A DNA stretch of 64,000 bases from Verrucomicrobiia bacterium (GTDB lineage: Bacteria > Verrucomicrobiota > Verrucomicrobiia > Verrucomicrobiales > Akkermansiaceae), in NCBI GenBank assembly GCA_947462875.1, contig CANHQJ010000016.1, forward strand, positions 29,970-93,969, given 5' to 3'. Below the pieces are notes generated by a model that ran no database searches, was not told where the DNA came from, and worked only from the letters and a program-made list of their open reading frames with translations. The position numbers and the translations under genes are program-made. Shown in pieces: positions 1-8,272 of this stretch. The first letter of the stretch is position 1. Every line of letters starts with the position of its first letter.

Positions 1-246
1 TGCCGTTACTTTCGTAAAGAACCGGGCGGCTCGTTTCAGCATTTGGGACTTTTGTCTTTTGTTTGTCAGATCGCGCATGCAATCGGAAACAATGCGTTCG
101 TGAATCTGGATTCGCTTGGCTACGGTGCTTGTGGGCAACAAGGAACCTGCGGTCGCATTGCGAAGTTCCGCTGGCAAAGCCGGATCGGTCCCGAGCAGAT
201 AGGAACGGAGAAGAGTCTCGTAGCGGTGCGTATCGGGCGTTTTCAT
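1..246 (-). CDS. Unidentified protein, N-terminal part only (runs off the left edge)
   Basis: An open frame reads leftwards from an ATG at 246-244 with no stop before the window edge, giving 82 codons. The protein starts MKTPDTHRYETLLRSYLLGT and continues as a charged, probably all-helical sequence with a HERIVSD segment near residue 50. The pattern of a short LLRxYLxG start and a later LHER-type helix is reminiscent of the N-terminal four-helix bundle of RsbU/KaiA-type phosphatases, but that is a weak resemblance by eye. A plausible sigma-70 promoter lies about 80 bp upstream. No Shine-Dalgarno is obvious. The plus-strand ORF over the same bases looks like its shadow. Function unknown. Confidence 0.5.
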   Translation of the reverse strand, partial: MKTPDTHRYETLLRSYLLGTDPALPAELRNATAGSLLPTSTVAKRIQIHERIVSDCMRDLTNKRQKSQMLKRAARFFTKVTA

Positions 247-322
247 GATCGTGATGAATTCATCATGATCACTTCATAGGGGAAGAAACCACAGTCACAG
301 GATGACTTGCTGAACCACTACC

Positions 323-350
323 TTATGACAGCATCGCGGATGCCTGTCAA
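323..350 (-). promoter_or_regulatory. Candidate sigma-70 promoter for the leftward partial gene
   Basis: On the minus strand TTGACA (350-345) is followed after 16 bases by TCATAA (328-323). The -35 is perfect and the -10 is moderate. The start codon of the leftward partial gene is about 77 bases downstream. The spacer holds a small palindrome (GCATCCGCGATGC), a possible operator. Confidence 0.4.
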
Positions 351-422
351 TGAAATTGCCGCTGTTCCCATCTAACGAATGAAAACAATGGTAGTCCGCG
401 TCGATGGTATCGGCGTTTTTAA

Positions 423-1649
423 TTACACCGGCTCTTTATCGAGCTGGAAGGCATCGTGCACGGCGCGTGCGGCGTCTTCGATGAAACGCTCATCCACCGT
501 CACGGCAATCTTGATTTCCGACGTGGAGATCATGCCGATGTTGATGCCCGCATCGCCCAGTGCCTTGAACATCGTGGCGGCCACACCGGAGTGCGAGCGC
601 ATGCCGATGCCGACAGCGGAAAGTTTTGCGATGCCACCTTCCGTTTCCACTTTGGCATTGGTGCCGAGTTTTTCCAGAACCGGCTTGAGCGCGGCCTGGG
701 CCTTGCCGAGATCATTCGAATGCATGGTGAACGAATGACGGGCGAAGCCGTCATTGGCAATGTTCGAAATGATCATGTCCAGATTGATTTCGGCATCGCC
801 CAATGCGCCAAGAATGGCTCCGGACATGCCTGGTTCATCAGGTATGCCGGTGACGGTGACACGGGCTTGGGAGCGTTCGATGCTGATTCCACGAATGACG
901 ACGTTTTCCATGGCGGGATGTTCTTCTAGGACTAAGGTTCCGGGATTTTGATTGAGACTGGAGCGGACTTCGAAAATGACGCCGTATTTTTTGGCGAATT
1001 CTACCGAACGCGATTGCATGACTTTCGATCCGGACGATGCCATTTCCAGCATTTCGTCATAGGAAATTTCCGGCAGCTTGCGCGCGTTCGGCACGATGCG
1101 TGGATCGCAGGTATAGACGCCATCCACATCGGTGAGGATTTGGCACACATCCGCCTTGATCGCAGCGGCGATGGCGATGGCTGTCAGATCAGAGCCACCA
1201 CGACCCAGGGTGTGAATCATGCCCTGGGGAGTGACTCCCTGGAAACCGGCAACCACCAGTGTTTTGCCTTCGGCAATGAGCTCGTTCATCAAGGTCGGAT
1301 CGATGTCGAGGATGCGACCACGCGTGTGAGAACCGGTGGTGAAAATGCCCGCCTGTCTGCCTGTCACCGATGCGGAAGGAACACCGAGGTCTTGCAGGGC
1401 CATCGCGACAAGGGCGATGGATTGTTGTTCGCCTGTCGATACCAATACATCGAGTTCGCGCTCTGACGGGTTCGGGGTCAGCTCATGTGCCATTTTGAGC
1501 AATCCATCCGTAACGCCTGACATGGCCGAGACAACGGCGACCACCTGGTTTCCCTGGTCGCGCGTCTGTTTCAGACGCGACGCCACATTGCGAATGCGAT
1601 CGAGCGAACCAACGGAAGTGCCGCCGTATTTTTGAACGATGAGAGCCAT
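423..1649 (-). CDS. lysC: Aspartate kinase
   Basis: Phosphorylates L-aspartate, the first step of the lysine, threonine and methionine pathway, in the cytoplasm. The 408-residue protein begins MALIVQKYGGTSVGS, the KYGGTS signature of the amino-acid kinase fold, with a TGRQAGI segment near residue 95 and a GRGGSDLTA substrate/ATP motif near 150. The C-terminal third (about 265-400) contains two tandem ACT-type regulatory segments (VTVTGIPDEPGMSGAIL and AVGIGMRSHSGVAATMFKAL). Length fits the monofunctional enzyme of about 400-410 residues. Feedback control by lysine and/or threonine is likely from the ACT pair but cannot be assigned. thrB and thrC of the same pathway lie 37 kb away in this window; homoserine dehydrogenase is not seen. 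Confidence 0.96.
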   Translation of the reverse strand: MALIVQKYGGTSVGSLDRIRNVASRLKQTRDQGNQVVAVVSAMSGVTDGLLKMAHELTPNPSERELDVLVSTGEQQSIALVAMALQDLGVPSASVTGRQAGIFTTGSHTRGRILDIDPTLMNELIAEGKTLVVAGFQGVTPQGMIHTLGRGGSDLTAIAIAAAIKADVCQILTDVDGVYTCDPRIVPNARKLPEISYDEMLEMASSGSKVMQSRSVEFAKKYGVIFEVRSSLNQNPGTLVLEEHPAMENVVIRGISIERSQARVTVTGIPDEPGMSGAILGALGDAEINLDMIISNIANDGFARHSFTMHSNDLGKAQAALKPVLEKLGTNAKVETEGGIAKLSAVGIGMRSHSGVAATMFKALGDAGINIGMISTSEIKIAVTVDERFIEDAARAVHDAFQLDKEPV

Positions 1650-1727
1650 GGTGTTGAGCGGCGGAGAATTAAGGGGATTTTTGCGGATTTGGCAAGTGGA
1701 GAGAAACGAATGCGGATCCGTTGTCAG

Positions 1728-2102
1728 TCATAATGAAAGCCAATCGCCGGAGGGAATGTGGGCAAGATGTTCCGTGGGCGGTAGGTATTGCCAGACCCAG
1801 GCCTCGTACGTTTTCTGTGTGCTGGTGATTACCGTGATGTTGATTCGTTCGTAATCATCGCCTTCAAAGGCATCGAGTTCCCGCAATGGTTCCATGGGGA
1901 CGGCATAGAGTTCGCCATGAATGACCGTCCCTGCTGTTTGGTCAAAAATGGCACCGGGATACCAATCCACCCGATAAAGGCGGCCCAGCGCCGTTGCAGC
2001 TTCCACAAACGTGGCTTTCTCCATACGCCAGGCATTGCTACCACCCCGTCGCAAGGTGCCGTAAACAAATACCCATGCATTCTCTTTTGCCGCTGTGTTC
2101 AT
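1728..2102 (-). CDS. Gamma-glutamylcyclotransferase (AIG2-like) family protein
   Basis: Small cytosolic protein of the GGCT/AIG2 fold. The signature VFVYGTLRRGG lies close to the N-terminus, and LDAFEGDDYERI carries the glutamate that acts as general acid/base in characterised members. Family members cyclise gamma-glutamyl amines or peptides to 5-oxoproline; the substrate here is unknown. I chose the ATG at 2102 (MNTAAKENAWVF) because the family motif starts within about ten residues of the N-terminus in most members. The frame stays open to an ATG at 2192, which would add 30 residues without family resemblance. Neither start has a clear Shine-Dalgarno. Downstream are 78 bp and then lysC on the same strand. 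Confidence 0.8.
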   Translation of the reverse strand: MNTAAKENAWVFVYGTLRRGGSNAWRMEKATFVEAATALGRLYRVDWYPGAIFDQTAGTVIHGELYAVPMEPLRELDAFEGDDYERINITVITSTQKTYEAWVWQYLPPTEHLAHIPSGDWLSL

Positions 2103-2192
2103 GATCTTGTTGAGAATAACTCGCTCTGTGTTGGGAATAACCTGAGAACAGTTCCGGAACAAGTCGAATGCTTCGGTCGTTTTGAGGCTCAT

Positions 2193-2583
2193 CGTGATTT
2201 TATAACCGATGGATTCACAACTTATTCATCGCATGGAACGCCTTTCATGAAAATGGGGAACAGTGTTTTTACGAGTTTATTCACACGAAGAAGAAGATGA
2301 ATCTATTGGGTTATTTTAAAAAGAATTCTTAGAGCCTGTGAACAATAAAGTCAGTCAAGGACCGCTCCGATGGCGTAAAGTGCGTTTGTTTGCAAAGATT
2401 CATCCGAACCGTATTACGTTGTCTGCGAATGACGCTGGGGGTGATGATTGGTTTCCTTGGTGTGAGAAGGTTTTCTTCTCCATCGGACCGCTTGGAGAGA
2501 CGGTTCGTGCCCTGGCATTTGCCATAGAAAAAACCGCCTGCTTCGTGAGAAGAGGCGGTTTGTGCAAATCGAGATTGTGTCGA
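2193..2583. other. Intergenic region between rpmA and the GGCT-like gene
   Basis: About 390 bp with no convincing gene. The right end holds the rpmA terminator. The plus-strand open frame from 2338 runs into rpmA in antisense and has no family resemblance, so it is treated as a shadow. The left part (2200-2340) is AT-rich and may carry the promoter of the leftward GGCT-like gene, but no strong -35/-10 pair is evident. Confidence 0.5.
2526..2561 (-). terminator. Rho-independent terminator of rplU-rpmA
   Basis: Nine-base stem AAACCGCCT (2531-2539) with AGGCGGTTT (2553-2561) and a 13-base loop. Read on the minus strand it is followed by a run of Ts. It lies 22 bp after the rpmA stop codon. Confidence 0.85.
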
Positions 2584-2832
2584 TCAGTTGGCGGCTACGA
2601 CGTTGACGCGTGTGCCGTCTTTGTCGAACAGCACGCGGCCAGCGCTCAGGGCGAACAAGGTGTGGTCCTTGCCCATGCCTACGTTCGTGCCAGCGGTCCA
2701 GCGAGTGCCGCGCTGACGAATGATGATGTTACCAGCAATCACGGCTTGGCTGCCGAATTTTTTCACGCCGAGGCGCTTGCTGCGTGAGTCGCGTCCGTTT
2801 TTGACAGATCCTTGTCCTTTTTTATGGGCCAT
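2584..2832 (-). CDS. rpmA: 50S ribosomal protein L27
   Basis: Component of the large ribosomal subunit whose N-terminal tail reaches the peptidyl-transferase centre. The 82-residue protein starts [16 protein letters not shown] and contains the family signature around [16 protein letters not shown]. The second residue is Ala, so there is no N-terminal extension of the kind cleaved in Firmicutes. It follows rplU by 28 bp on the same strand, the standard L21-L27 pair, and is closed by a clear terminator. Confidence 0.98.
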   Translation of the reverse strand: MAHKKGQGSVKNGRDSRSKRLGVKKFGSQAVIAGNIIIRQRGTRWTAGTNVGMGKDHTLFALSAGRVLFDKDGTRVNVVAAN

Positions 2833-2860
2833 AACGTTTGAGTGGTTGAGGGATAAAAAA

Positions 2861-3172
2861 TTAGGCGTTGATGCCGGTGATTTCGAGTTTGGTCAGATGA
2901 CGGCGGAAACCGATCTTCTTGTGGAAACCTTTGCGGCGTTTGAATTTGAACGCCACACCTTTGTCGCCACGGAACTGTTCCACGACTTTGGCCGTGACAG
3001 AAGCGCCTGCCACTGTCGGGGTGCCAACAGTCACGGATGCGCCTTCGCCTACCAAAAGAACGTCGAACTTGGTTTCACTGCCGACTTCGAGTGCGAGTTT
3101 TTCCACATCGATTTTATCGCCTTGTTGGACGCGGTATTGTTTACCGCCTGTTTTGATGACTGCGTAGCCCAT
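2861..3172 (-). CDS. rplU: 50S ribosomal protein L21
   Basis: Large-subunit protein of 103 residues starting [19 protein letters not shown], the canonical L21 N-terminus, and ending with the basic [17 protein letters not shown] segment that binds 23S rRNA. The ORF is open to 3220, but the ATG at 3172 matches the family start exactly. It is first in the rplU-rpmA operon and divergent from tsaE; both promoters must lie in the 142-bp gap. Confidence 0.97.
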   Translation of the reverse strand: MGYAVIKTGGKQYRVQQGDKIDVEKLALEVGSETKFDVLLVGEGASVTVGTPTVAGASVTAKVVEQFRGDKGVAFKFKRRKGFHKKIGFRRHLTKLEITGINA

Positions 3173-3314
3173 GATTGTTAGAAGGTTATGCTCTTGCGAG
3201 CGGGGGGCGAAGTTCATCATAAAAGGAACTTTGTGGCAAGTTTTTTTTGAAAAAATATTTGCGGCTTTTTCTCGTCACGTTAGCGGGTCTTTCGTTACGC
3301 TGGGTTTGCGGAAT

Positions 3315-3734
3315 ATGAAGGAGCATGAATGGCAATTGGAAAGTGCGCGGGAGACGGAAGATTGTGCTTTTGCCCTTGCTCAACAACTGACGGAACCCGT
3401 CATGATTGCCTTGATCGGCCCCATGGGTGCGGGAAAAACACATTTTGCCAAAGGTTTCGCGCGTGGTCTCGGATATGCGGGCGATGTGACCAGCCCGACT
3501 TTTTCGATTGTGCAGGAATATCATGGCGGGCGTTTTCCTTTGTTTCACTTTGACCTTTATCGCATGAAAAGTGCGGAGGAAGTCATCGCGTTGGGCTGGG
3601 ATGACTACCTGGATCAAGACGCCGTTCTTCTTGTCGAGTGGGCGGATCTGTTTCCGGAAATCTGGCCGAGTCCGGTACAAATCGTTAAAATCGAGATCCT
3701 GGCCAATGGCCGCAAGATTCTGTACCAAAAATAG
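3315..3734 (+). CDS. tsaE: tRNA threonylcarbamoyladenosine biosynthesis ATPase TsaE
   Basis: P-loop ATPase that works with TsaB and TsaD in forming N6-threonylcarbamoyl-A37 of ANN-decoding tRNAs. The Walker A motif GPMGAGKT is near residue 35, followed by the family hallmarks VTSPTFSIVQEY and HFDLYR, and a VEWADLFPE segment near residue 105. The 139-residue length is normal. I chose the ATG at 3315 (MKEHEWQLE); the open frame to 3171 would overlap the divergent rplU region and lacks similarity. It converges on the small lipoprotein gene, with 2 bp between the stop codons. Confidence 0.94.
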   Translation: MKEHEWQLESARETEDCAFALAQQLTEPVMIALIGPMGAGKTHFAKGFARGLGYAGDVTSPTFSIVQEYHGGRFPLFHFDLYRMKSAEEVIALGWDDYLDQDAVLLVEWADLFPEIWPSPVQIVKIEILANGRKILYQK

Positions 3735-3736
3735 TA

Positions 3737-3865
3737 TCAGAATACGGTGCGTCCCACGCTTTGTAACGTACGCTGTGCGGTTTGGGCGGCACTTTGTGCC
3801 AACCCGCAAGACGAGAGCAGAACTGTCAAGGCAAGGAGCACGGTGCAATAGATGGATTTTCTCAT
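3737..3865 (-). CDS. 42-residue lipoprotein, entericidin-like in layout
   Basis: A short frame from the ATG at 3865 to a TGA at 3737. It has an N-terminal MRKS, a hydrophobic stretch and a lipobox LLSSC, so Cys20 would be the lipidated residue after cleavage. The mature peptide is only about 23 residues (CGLAQSAAQTAQRTLQSVGR and three more), Ala/Gln-rich and probably amphipathic. This layout resembles entericidin-type small lipoproteins, but toxin or antidote activity is not implied. It lies 14 bp after the SDR gene on the same strand, so it may be cotranscribed. Confidence 0.7.
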   Translation of the reverse strand: MRKSIYCTVLLALTVLLSSCGLAQSAAQTAQRTLQSVGRTVF

Positions 3866-3879
3866 GGGCTGGAGAATAA

Positions 3880-4551
3880 TTAGGCGAGAATGCGACTGTC
3901 GAGATTAAAAATTTGCCCGGAGGTATGAGGCAATTTTGTATGCAAGGAATGGACAAAAGCAGCCACGGATTCTTCGGTATTGTATCGTTGCAGGCAGTGC
4001 ATGTTCTTGACTTCCTCCTGGCGATCTGGCGAAACGTTGACTGTCATGCGGTTTTCCAGAAATCCTGGCAAAATCAGATTCACGCGAATATTGGCGCGAC
4101 CCCATTCCCGGGCGAGAGAATGGGTGAGTCCGATGAGACCGGCTTTGGCGCTGGCATAGGCGACTTGTCCGATGGGTGGATGGAAAGCGGAGTAGCTGCC
4201 GAGGAAAATCACGTGACCACAGCGCTCGCGCAGCATGTGTTTGGCAGCGTATTTGGCGGCAAAAGCGGCTCCTCGCAGGTTGCTTTGCAACAAACGATCC
4301 CACTCGGTGGAAGAAGCCCGCGCCAAGGGTTGGTCACGTGTTTCCCCGGCGGCGGCAATCAGCAAGTCACAGGAGTGAATGGAAAAATACTCGCGCAAGG
4401 AAGCATCGGCTGTCACATCCAATTCCTGTCGGGAGGGGCAATGGATGGTCCAGTTCGGCTCCTGCTCGCGCAAGTGGGTTTGGATTTTCCGGGCCAAGGA
4501 GCCTTGCCCGCCTGTGATCACTACGGTTTGAGCCATCGGAGCAGCGGTCAT
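3880..4551 (-). CDS. Short-chain dehydrogenase/reductase (SDR) family protein
   Basis: Cytosolic NAD(P)-dependent oxidoreductase of 223 residues. The N-terminus has a TGGQGSLAR nucleotide-binding loop (TGxxGxxG type), a central AAAGE segment stands in place of NNAG, and the catalytic YASAK (YxxxK) is preceded by a serine in LGSYSAF. Substrate unknown. The start ATG overlaps the stop of the upstream TPR-STN gene in an ATGA overlap (4548-4551), which supports this start over the internal MAQTVVITGG. Translational coupling to a secreted protein gene and a following lipoprotein gene is an odd context for an SDR. Confidence 0.85.
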   Translation of the reverse strand: MTAAPMAQTVVITGGQGSLARKIQTHLREQEPNWTIHCPSRQELDVTADASLREYFSIHSCDLLIAAAGETRDQPLARASSTEWDRLLQSNLRGAAFAAKYAAKHMLRERCGHVIFLGSYSAFHPPIGQVAYASAKAGLIGLTHSLAREWGRANIRVNLILPGFLENRMTVNVSPDRQEEVKNMHCLQRYNTEESVAAFVHSLHTKLPHTSGQIFNLDSRILA

Positions 4552-5081
4552 TTCGCGTCGATCACAATCGCGTGCTCTTCATAGACGATCTTGCACTGGG
4601 CGGTGGAGGCGATGTATTGGAGCACCTGGGCGGCTGGAATGTTGGCGAGTTGCAGGCTGATGGTTTTGTCCTTCAAGCGTCCGGTAGGATCCTTGATGAT
4701 AAAATTGGGTGAGAATTTTTGTTCGGTAGCTGCTTTGATCAGAATGGTGAGGCTTTCCATGCATTCGGCGACGCTGGCATCGACATACTCCACCTTGGCG
4801 ATTTTCGTCTGCTTCATCATGTTTTCGCGATAGCGTGCGGCGAATTTTTCGCGATTGAGCAGAAGCTGGTTGAGTGCGTAGCGGGCATGGGGATGCTGTG
4901 GCTGTGCCTGAAGAACCGCCCGCAGATCTTTTTCCGCGGCTGCGACATCACCGCGATTCATGGCTGACACACCACGATTGTAGAGAGCCTGGGGGCTGAC
5001 CTCGGTATTGGATACGGCTTGGTTTTGCTGAGCCATGCCGAGTGTGCTCATCAGGAGTAGGCTAAGGATGGTGGTTTTCAT
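4548..5081 (-). CDS. Secreted TPR protein with an STN-like C-terminal domain
   Basis: 177 residues. An N-terminal signal peptide (MKTTILSLLLMSTLGMAQ) is followed by one or two TPR-like helix pairs (ALYNRGVSAMNRGDVAAAEK; LRAVLQAQPQHPHARYALNQ). The second half resembles the secretin/TonB short N-terminal (STN) fold: VEYVDASVAECMESL, ISLQLANIPAAQVLQYIA, CKIVYEEHAIVI. STN domains are normally found at the N-terminus of secretins and TonB receptors; here the domain stands alone at the C-terminus of a small periplasmic protein. The gene is first of a three-gene set with the SDR and the small lipoprotein. Function unknown. Confidence 0.75.
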   Translation of the reverse strand: MKTTILSLLLMSTLGMAQQNQAVSNTEVSPQALYNRGVSAMNRGDVAAAEKDLRAVLQAQPQHPHARYALNQLLLNREKFAARYRENMMKQTKIAKVEYVDASVAECMESLTILIKAATEQKFSPNFIIKDPTGRLKDKTISLQLANIPAAQVLQYIASTAQCKIVYEEHAIVIDAK

Positions 5082-5167
5082 ATGCGTGGGTTTACACGTG
5101 ATTCGTGTGTAACATAAGCTGAATCATTTCCCCCAAAAGGCAAGGAAAAAGCGAAAGGAAGCCCACT

Positions 5168-7045
5168 TTACGATGATGGTTGCGCTTCTTGCCCGCTTTT
5201 TTCGATCCAAATGGCCAGTAGGGCCAGGTCGGCGGGGGTGATGCCGCTGATGCGACCAGCCTGACCCAGGGTGCGTGGCTGGATTTGTGCGAGGCGAAGT
5301 TTTGCCTCGGTCTTCATCCCGCGGATCGCTTGGTAATCGACCCACTCGGGGATGAGTTTTTCTTCCTGACGGGCCATGCGGTCAATCTGCACCTGCTGGC
5401 GATCGAGATGACCGGCGTATTTTACCTCGGTTTCGATCAGCGGCCAGAGGGTTTCTGGGTAGCGCGAGAGAAGATCGGCCGGAAGATCCGTCCAGGTGTT
5501 TTCCATGCGACGGAACCAGAGATCGAGCTTGATGCCGTCGTGATTGGTCTTGGTAACCCAGTGCTGGGCATCGGTGAGGAGAGAGATTTTTTCCGCAGCG
5601 CGTTGACTGCGTTCGGCGGTGACGAGTCCGATTTCTGTGGCCAGGGGTGTGAGGCGGATATCCGCGTTGTCCTGTCGCAGCAGCAGGCGATACTCCGCCC
5701 GACTGGTAAACATGCGATACGGTTCCGTGCAGCCGCGCGTGACGAGGTCATCGATCATCACGCCGAGGTAGGCCTGATTGCGACCCAGCACGAGTGCGGG
5801 ACGGCCCAGCACCTTGAGGGCGGCATTCGCTCCTGCGAGAAGCCCCTGCCCCGCTGCTTCCTCGTAGCCGGAGGTGCCGTTGATTTGTCCGGCGAAGTAG
5901 AGTCCCGCCACGGCTTTTGTCTCCAGTGTCGGCTGGAGCTGGGTGGGCGGGCAGTAATCATACTCCACGGCATAGCCGGGCCGGATGATCTCGCAGCGCT
6001 CCAGTCCGGGAATCGTGCGGAGAAAGGCGAGCTGGACCTCGTAGGGCAGTGAGGTTGAAACGCCGTTGACGTAAAACTCATTGGTGTGTCGTCCCTCGGG
6101 TTCGAGGAAAATCTGGTGCCGTTCCTTTTCGGCAAAGCGCACAACCTTGTCTTCGATCGATGGACAATACCGTGGCCCCACCCCCTCGATGATGCCGCAA
6201 TACATCGGTGACTGGTCGAGATTGTTGCGGATGATTTCATGGGTGGCAGTGTTCGTGTAGGTCATGAAACACGGCATTTGTTCCACGTGGAACATTTTGT
6301 CGGCCCAGGGATTGAGGGTGAAGATGTCGTTTTCTCCCCTTTCGATGGTATCGTAGAGGTAGCTGAAGTGCGGGATGGGCGTGTCGCCGCCCTGGACCTC
6401 GCAGCGGCTGAGATCGAGCGAACGGCCGTTGAGTCGGCACGGGGTGCCGGTTTTGAAGCGCTCGACGGTGAAGCCGAGATCCTTCAGGCTATCGCTGACG
6501 GTCGAGCTGGCGTCGCCCATGCGTCCGCCCTTTTCGTTGCGGAGGCCGACGTGCATGAGGCCGCGCATGAAAGTGCCGGCGCTGAGCACGACCGATTTGG
6601 CGCGGAACTGCATGCCGAGGCTGGTGGTGATACCGGTGATTTGCTCGTTTTCGACGAGGAGCGAGCCGACATTTCCCTGGTGGATGTCGAGGCCTGGTGT
6701 GTTTTCCAGGACCCACTTCATGCGGAACTGGTAGGCTTTTTTATCGCACTGGGCGCGCGGAGCGCGGGCGCTGGGGCCTTTGCTGGCATTGAGCATGCGC
6801 CACTGGATGGCTGTGGCATCGGTATTGAGTGCCATGGCTCCGCCGAGCGCGTCGATTTCCCGCACCATGTGTCCCTTGGCAAGGCCGCCGATGGCGGGGT
6901 TGCAGCTCATTTGGCCGATGGTGTCGAGGTTCTGCGTGAGCATGGCTACTGAGCAGCCGAGTCGGGCGGCGGCAAGAGCGGCTTCGATCCCGGCGTGGCC
7001 GGCACCGATGACCAGGACATCGTACTCTTTCGGGTAAACAAACAT
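5168..7045 (-). CDS. mnmG: tRNA uridine-5-carboxymethylaminomethyl(34) synthesis enzyme MnmG
   Basis: FAD-dependent partner of MnmE that installs the cmnm5 group on U34 of several tRNAs. The N-terminal Rossmann motif [19 protein letters not shown] is followed by [20 protein letters not shown], the MnmG signature. Further hallmarks are [20 protein letters not shown] and [20 protein letters not shown]; the C-terminal domain has the [12 protein letters not shown] segment. I start at [10 protein letters not shown] (7045) rather than the open-frame ATG at 7072. 625 residues is normal. Codons for FHVEQ (6279-6294) form a perfect parS-like palindrome. It follows cdd by 87 bp on the same strand. In many bacteria mnmG lies next to the replication origin. 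Confidence 0.97.
   Translation of the reverse strand: MFVYPKEYDVLVIGAGHAGIEAALAAARLGCSVAMLTQNLDTIGQMSCNPAIGGLAKGHMVREIDALGGAMALNTDATAIQWRMLNASKGPSARAPRAQCDKKAYQFRMKWVLENTPGLDIHQGNVGSLLVENEQITGITTSLGMQFRAKSVVLSAGTFMRGLMHVGLRNEKGGRMGDASSTVSDSLKDLGFTVERFKTGTPCRLNGRSLDLSRCEVQGGDTPIPHFSYLYDTIERGENDIFTLNPWADKMFHVEQMPCFMTYTNTATHEIIRNNLDQSPMYCGIIEGVGPRYCPSIEDKVVRFAEKERHQIFLEPEGRHTNEFYVNGVSTSLPYEVQLAFLRTIPGLERCEIIRPGYAVEYDYCPPTQLQPTLETKAVAGLYFAGQINGTSGYEEAAGQGLLAGANAALKVLGRPALVLGRNQAYLGVMIDDLVTRGCTEPYRMFTSRAEYRLLLRQDNADIRLTPLATEIGLVTAERSQRAAEKISLLTDAQHWVTKTNHDGIKLDLWFRRMENTWTDLPADLLSRYPETLWPLIETEVKYAGHLDRQQVQIDRMARQEEKLIPEWVDYQAIRGMKTEAKLRLAQIQPRTLGQAGRISGITPADLALLAIWIEKSGQEAQPSS
6279..6294. promoter_or_regulatory. 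parS-like site inside mnmG
   Basis: Perfect 16-bp palindrome TGTTCCACGTGGAACA, differing from the classical TGTTTCACGTGAAACA by one symmetrical substitution and matching, from memory, the form used by Pseudomonas ParB. It is embedded in the mnmG reading frame, where it encodes FHVEQ. An identical copy lies 835 bp away, between cdd and mnmG. Confidence 0.75.
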
Positions 7046-7096
7046 AGGGAAAGCGGGGGCGCAGAGTAGCACGGACTGCGCGGCCCGACCACTGAA

Positions 7097-7129
7097 TTTT
7101 TCACGTGGAAATTTGTTCCACGTGGAACA
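7097..7129. promoter_or_regulatory. parS-like site plus a degenerate half-site between cdd and mnmG
   Basis: TGTTCCACGTGGAACA at 7114-7129 is a perfect palindrome identical to the one in mnmG. Directly next to it, 7097-7112 carries a degenerate version with the CACGTG core (7102-7107) and a GGAAA arm. The perfect site begins three bases after the cdd stop codon. ParB-CTPase loading sites commonly cluster within a few kilobases near the origin. Confidence 0.75.
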
Positions 7130-7132
7130 AAA

Positions 7133-7519
7133 TCATCGATTGAGGATGCCGGCGCTGCTGCGAGGTAGGAGCTGTTCGAGGGTGAAGTCGAGATGTTCCC
7201 GTCGATTGCAGAGACGTATTTCCGTGATGCCGAATTCCGCCATGACCTGGCGGCAGGCACCGCAGGGGGAGATGGGGGTGTCGGTATCGGCCACCACCAC
7301 GACGGCGCGCAGCTTGCGCGAGCCCGCGGCGATGGCAGTGGCGATGGCGGCGCGCTCGGCGCAGATGGTGAGGCCGAAGGAGAGATTTTCGACGTTGCAG
7401 CCGGAGAAGGTGTTTCCGTCTGCATCGATGACAGCGGCGCCGACGAAGAACTGCGAGTAGGGGGCGTAGGCGCGATCGCGTGTTTGCCAGGCGAGTGTCG
7501 TGAGCGATGACCAGTCCAT
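7133..7519 (-). CDS. cdd: Cytidine deaminase
   Basis: Hydrolyses cytidine and deoxycytidine to uridine in pyrimidine salvage. The sequence shows APYSQFFVGAAV (substrate binding), the zinc/catalytic motif CAERAA with the proton-shuttling Glu, and PCGACRQVMAEF with the other two zinc cysteines: a small homotetrameric-type enzyme. I use the ATG at 7519 (MDWSSLTTLAW, 128 residues, normal length), though the frame is open to 7576. It precedes mnmG on the same strand, with parS-like sites in the gap. Confidence 0.94.
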   Translation of the reverse strand: MDWSSLTTLAWQTRDRAYAPYSQFFVGAAVIDADGNTFSGCNVENLSFGLTICAERAAIATAIAAGSRKLRAVVVVADTDTPISPCGACRQVMAEFGITEIRLCNRREHLDFTLEQLLPRSSAGILNR

Positions 7520-7679
7520 GGGAAGACGATAGCGTAAAACCGGGAGTAGGGGAATGGAAAATGTCGTTGAGTTCATGGAGGGCGGTTTTCTTCGTCATAT
7601 GCGTCGTTTTTTTAGATGGATTGTGGGCATGAGCAAATTTCGCTGGCAGAGTGCGTGATTTTGTGGCACATGAGGTTTC

Positions 7680-8249
7680 ATGCATCGGTGGTTTGGTTTT
7701 GCAGGTTTGTTGATAGTACTGGTGGCATTCCGCTTGGTGGGTGCTTGGCAGGGATGGATGAATGTTTCTCCCCTACCCGCTTTGTTTTTGCTGAGCATGG
7801 TTTGTTTTCAGGGGCGCGAGCGTTGGCTGTTGCCGCTCGGGGCATGGCTGATCACGGATCCGCTGTTGAACGTGTTTTATGGCCATGATCTCTTTGCCTG
7901 GGATCAACTGGGGATGGTACTGGGTCTGGCGGCCACGGCCTTGCTGGTGCCGTGGTTGAAGGCTTCCTTCAGCTGGTCGAGGGCGTTTATGGCTTCGCTG
8001 GTGGCGGCGGTGCTGTTTTATGTGGTGACGAACACGATCTCGTTTTTGGGCTTGCCTGAATTTTATGAACGGAGCTGGCAGGGCTTTTGGCAGGCGCAGT
8101 GGTCGGGCCCTGTGGGGCTGGGGCCGACGTGGGTGTTTTTGCGCAATGCCTGCGCGGCGAATCTGCTGTTCACGACACTCTTTCTGCTTGCGCTCCGTCC
8201 ACTTTCCGCGTATCTCCCTGCGCCTCTCGCAGGCTCGACATCCCGTTGA
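7680..8249 (+). CDS. Integral membrane protein, DUF6580-like
   Basis: 189 residues with about five hydrophobic segments: residues 5-20, 35-58, 72-92, 102-125 and 160-180. A conserved-looking LITDPLLNVFYGHD loop lies near residue 60 and ERSWQGFWQ near 132. The topology and the D-rich loop after the second helix resemble the DUF6580 family of putative ECF-type S-component-like transport proteins; this is a judgement by pattern only. It ends 23 bp before pdhA on the same strand. Its start lies 160 bp from the divergent cdd start. Confidence 0.65.
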   Translation: MHRWFGFAGLLIVLVAFRLVGAWQGWMNVSPLPALFLLSMVCFQGRERWLLPLGAWLITDPLLNVFYGHDLFAWDQLGMVLGLAATALLVPWLKASFSWSRAFMASLVAAVLFYVVTNTISFLGLPEFYERSWQGFWQAQWSGPVGLGPTWVFLRNACAANLLFTTLFLLALRPLSAYLPAPLAGSTSR

Positions 8250-8272
8250 TTCCTCTCACCGAACTCTTGCTT

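Noticed and set aside
43..279. Plus-strand ORF at the left edge
   Set aside because: It is antisense to an open minus-strand frame with more protein-like composition and a promoter, so it is treated as a shadow.
2338..2787. Plus-strand 149-residue ORF over rpmA
   Set aside because: It runs antisense through a certain ribosomal protein gene and its terminator, with no family resemblance.
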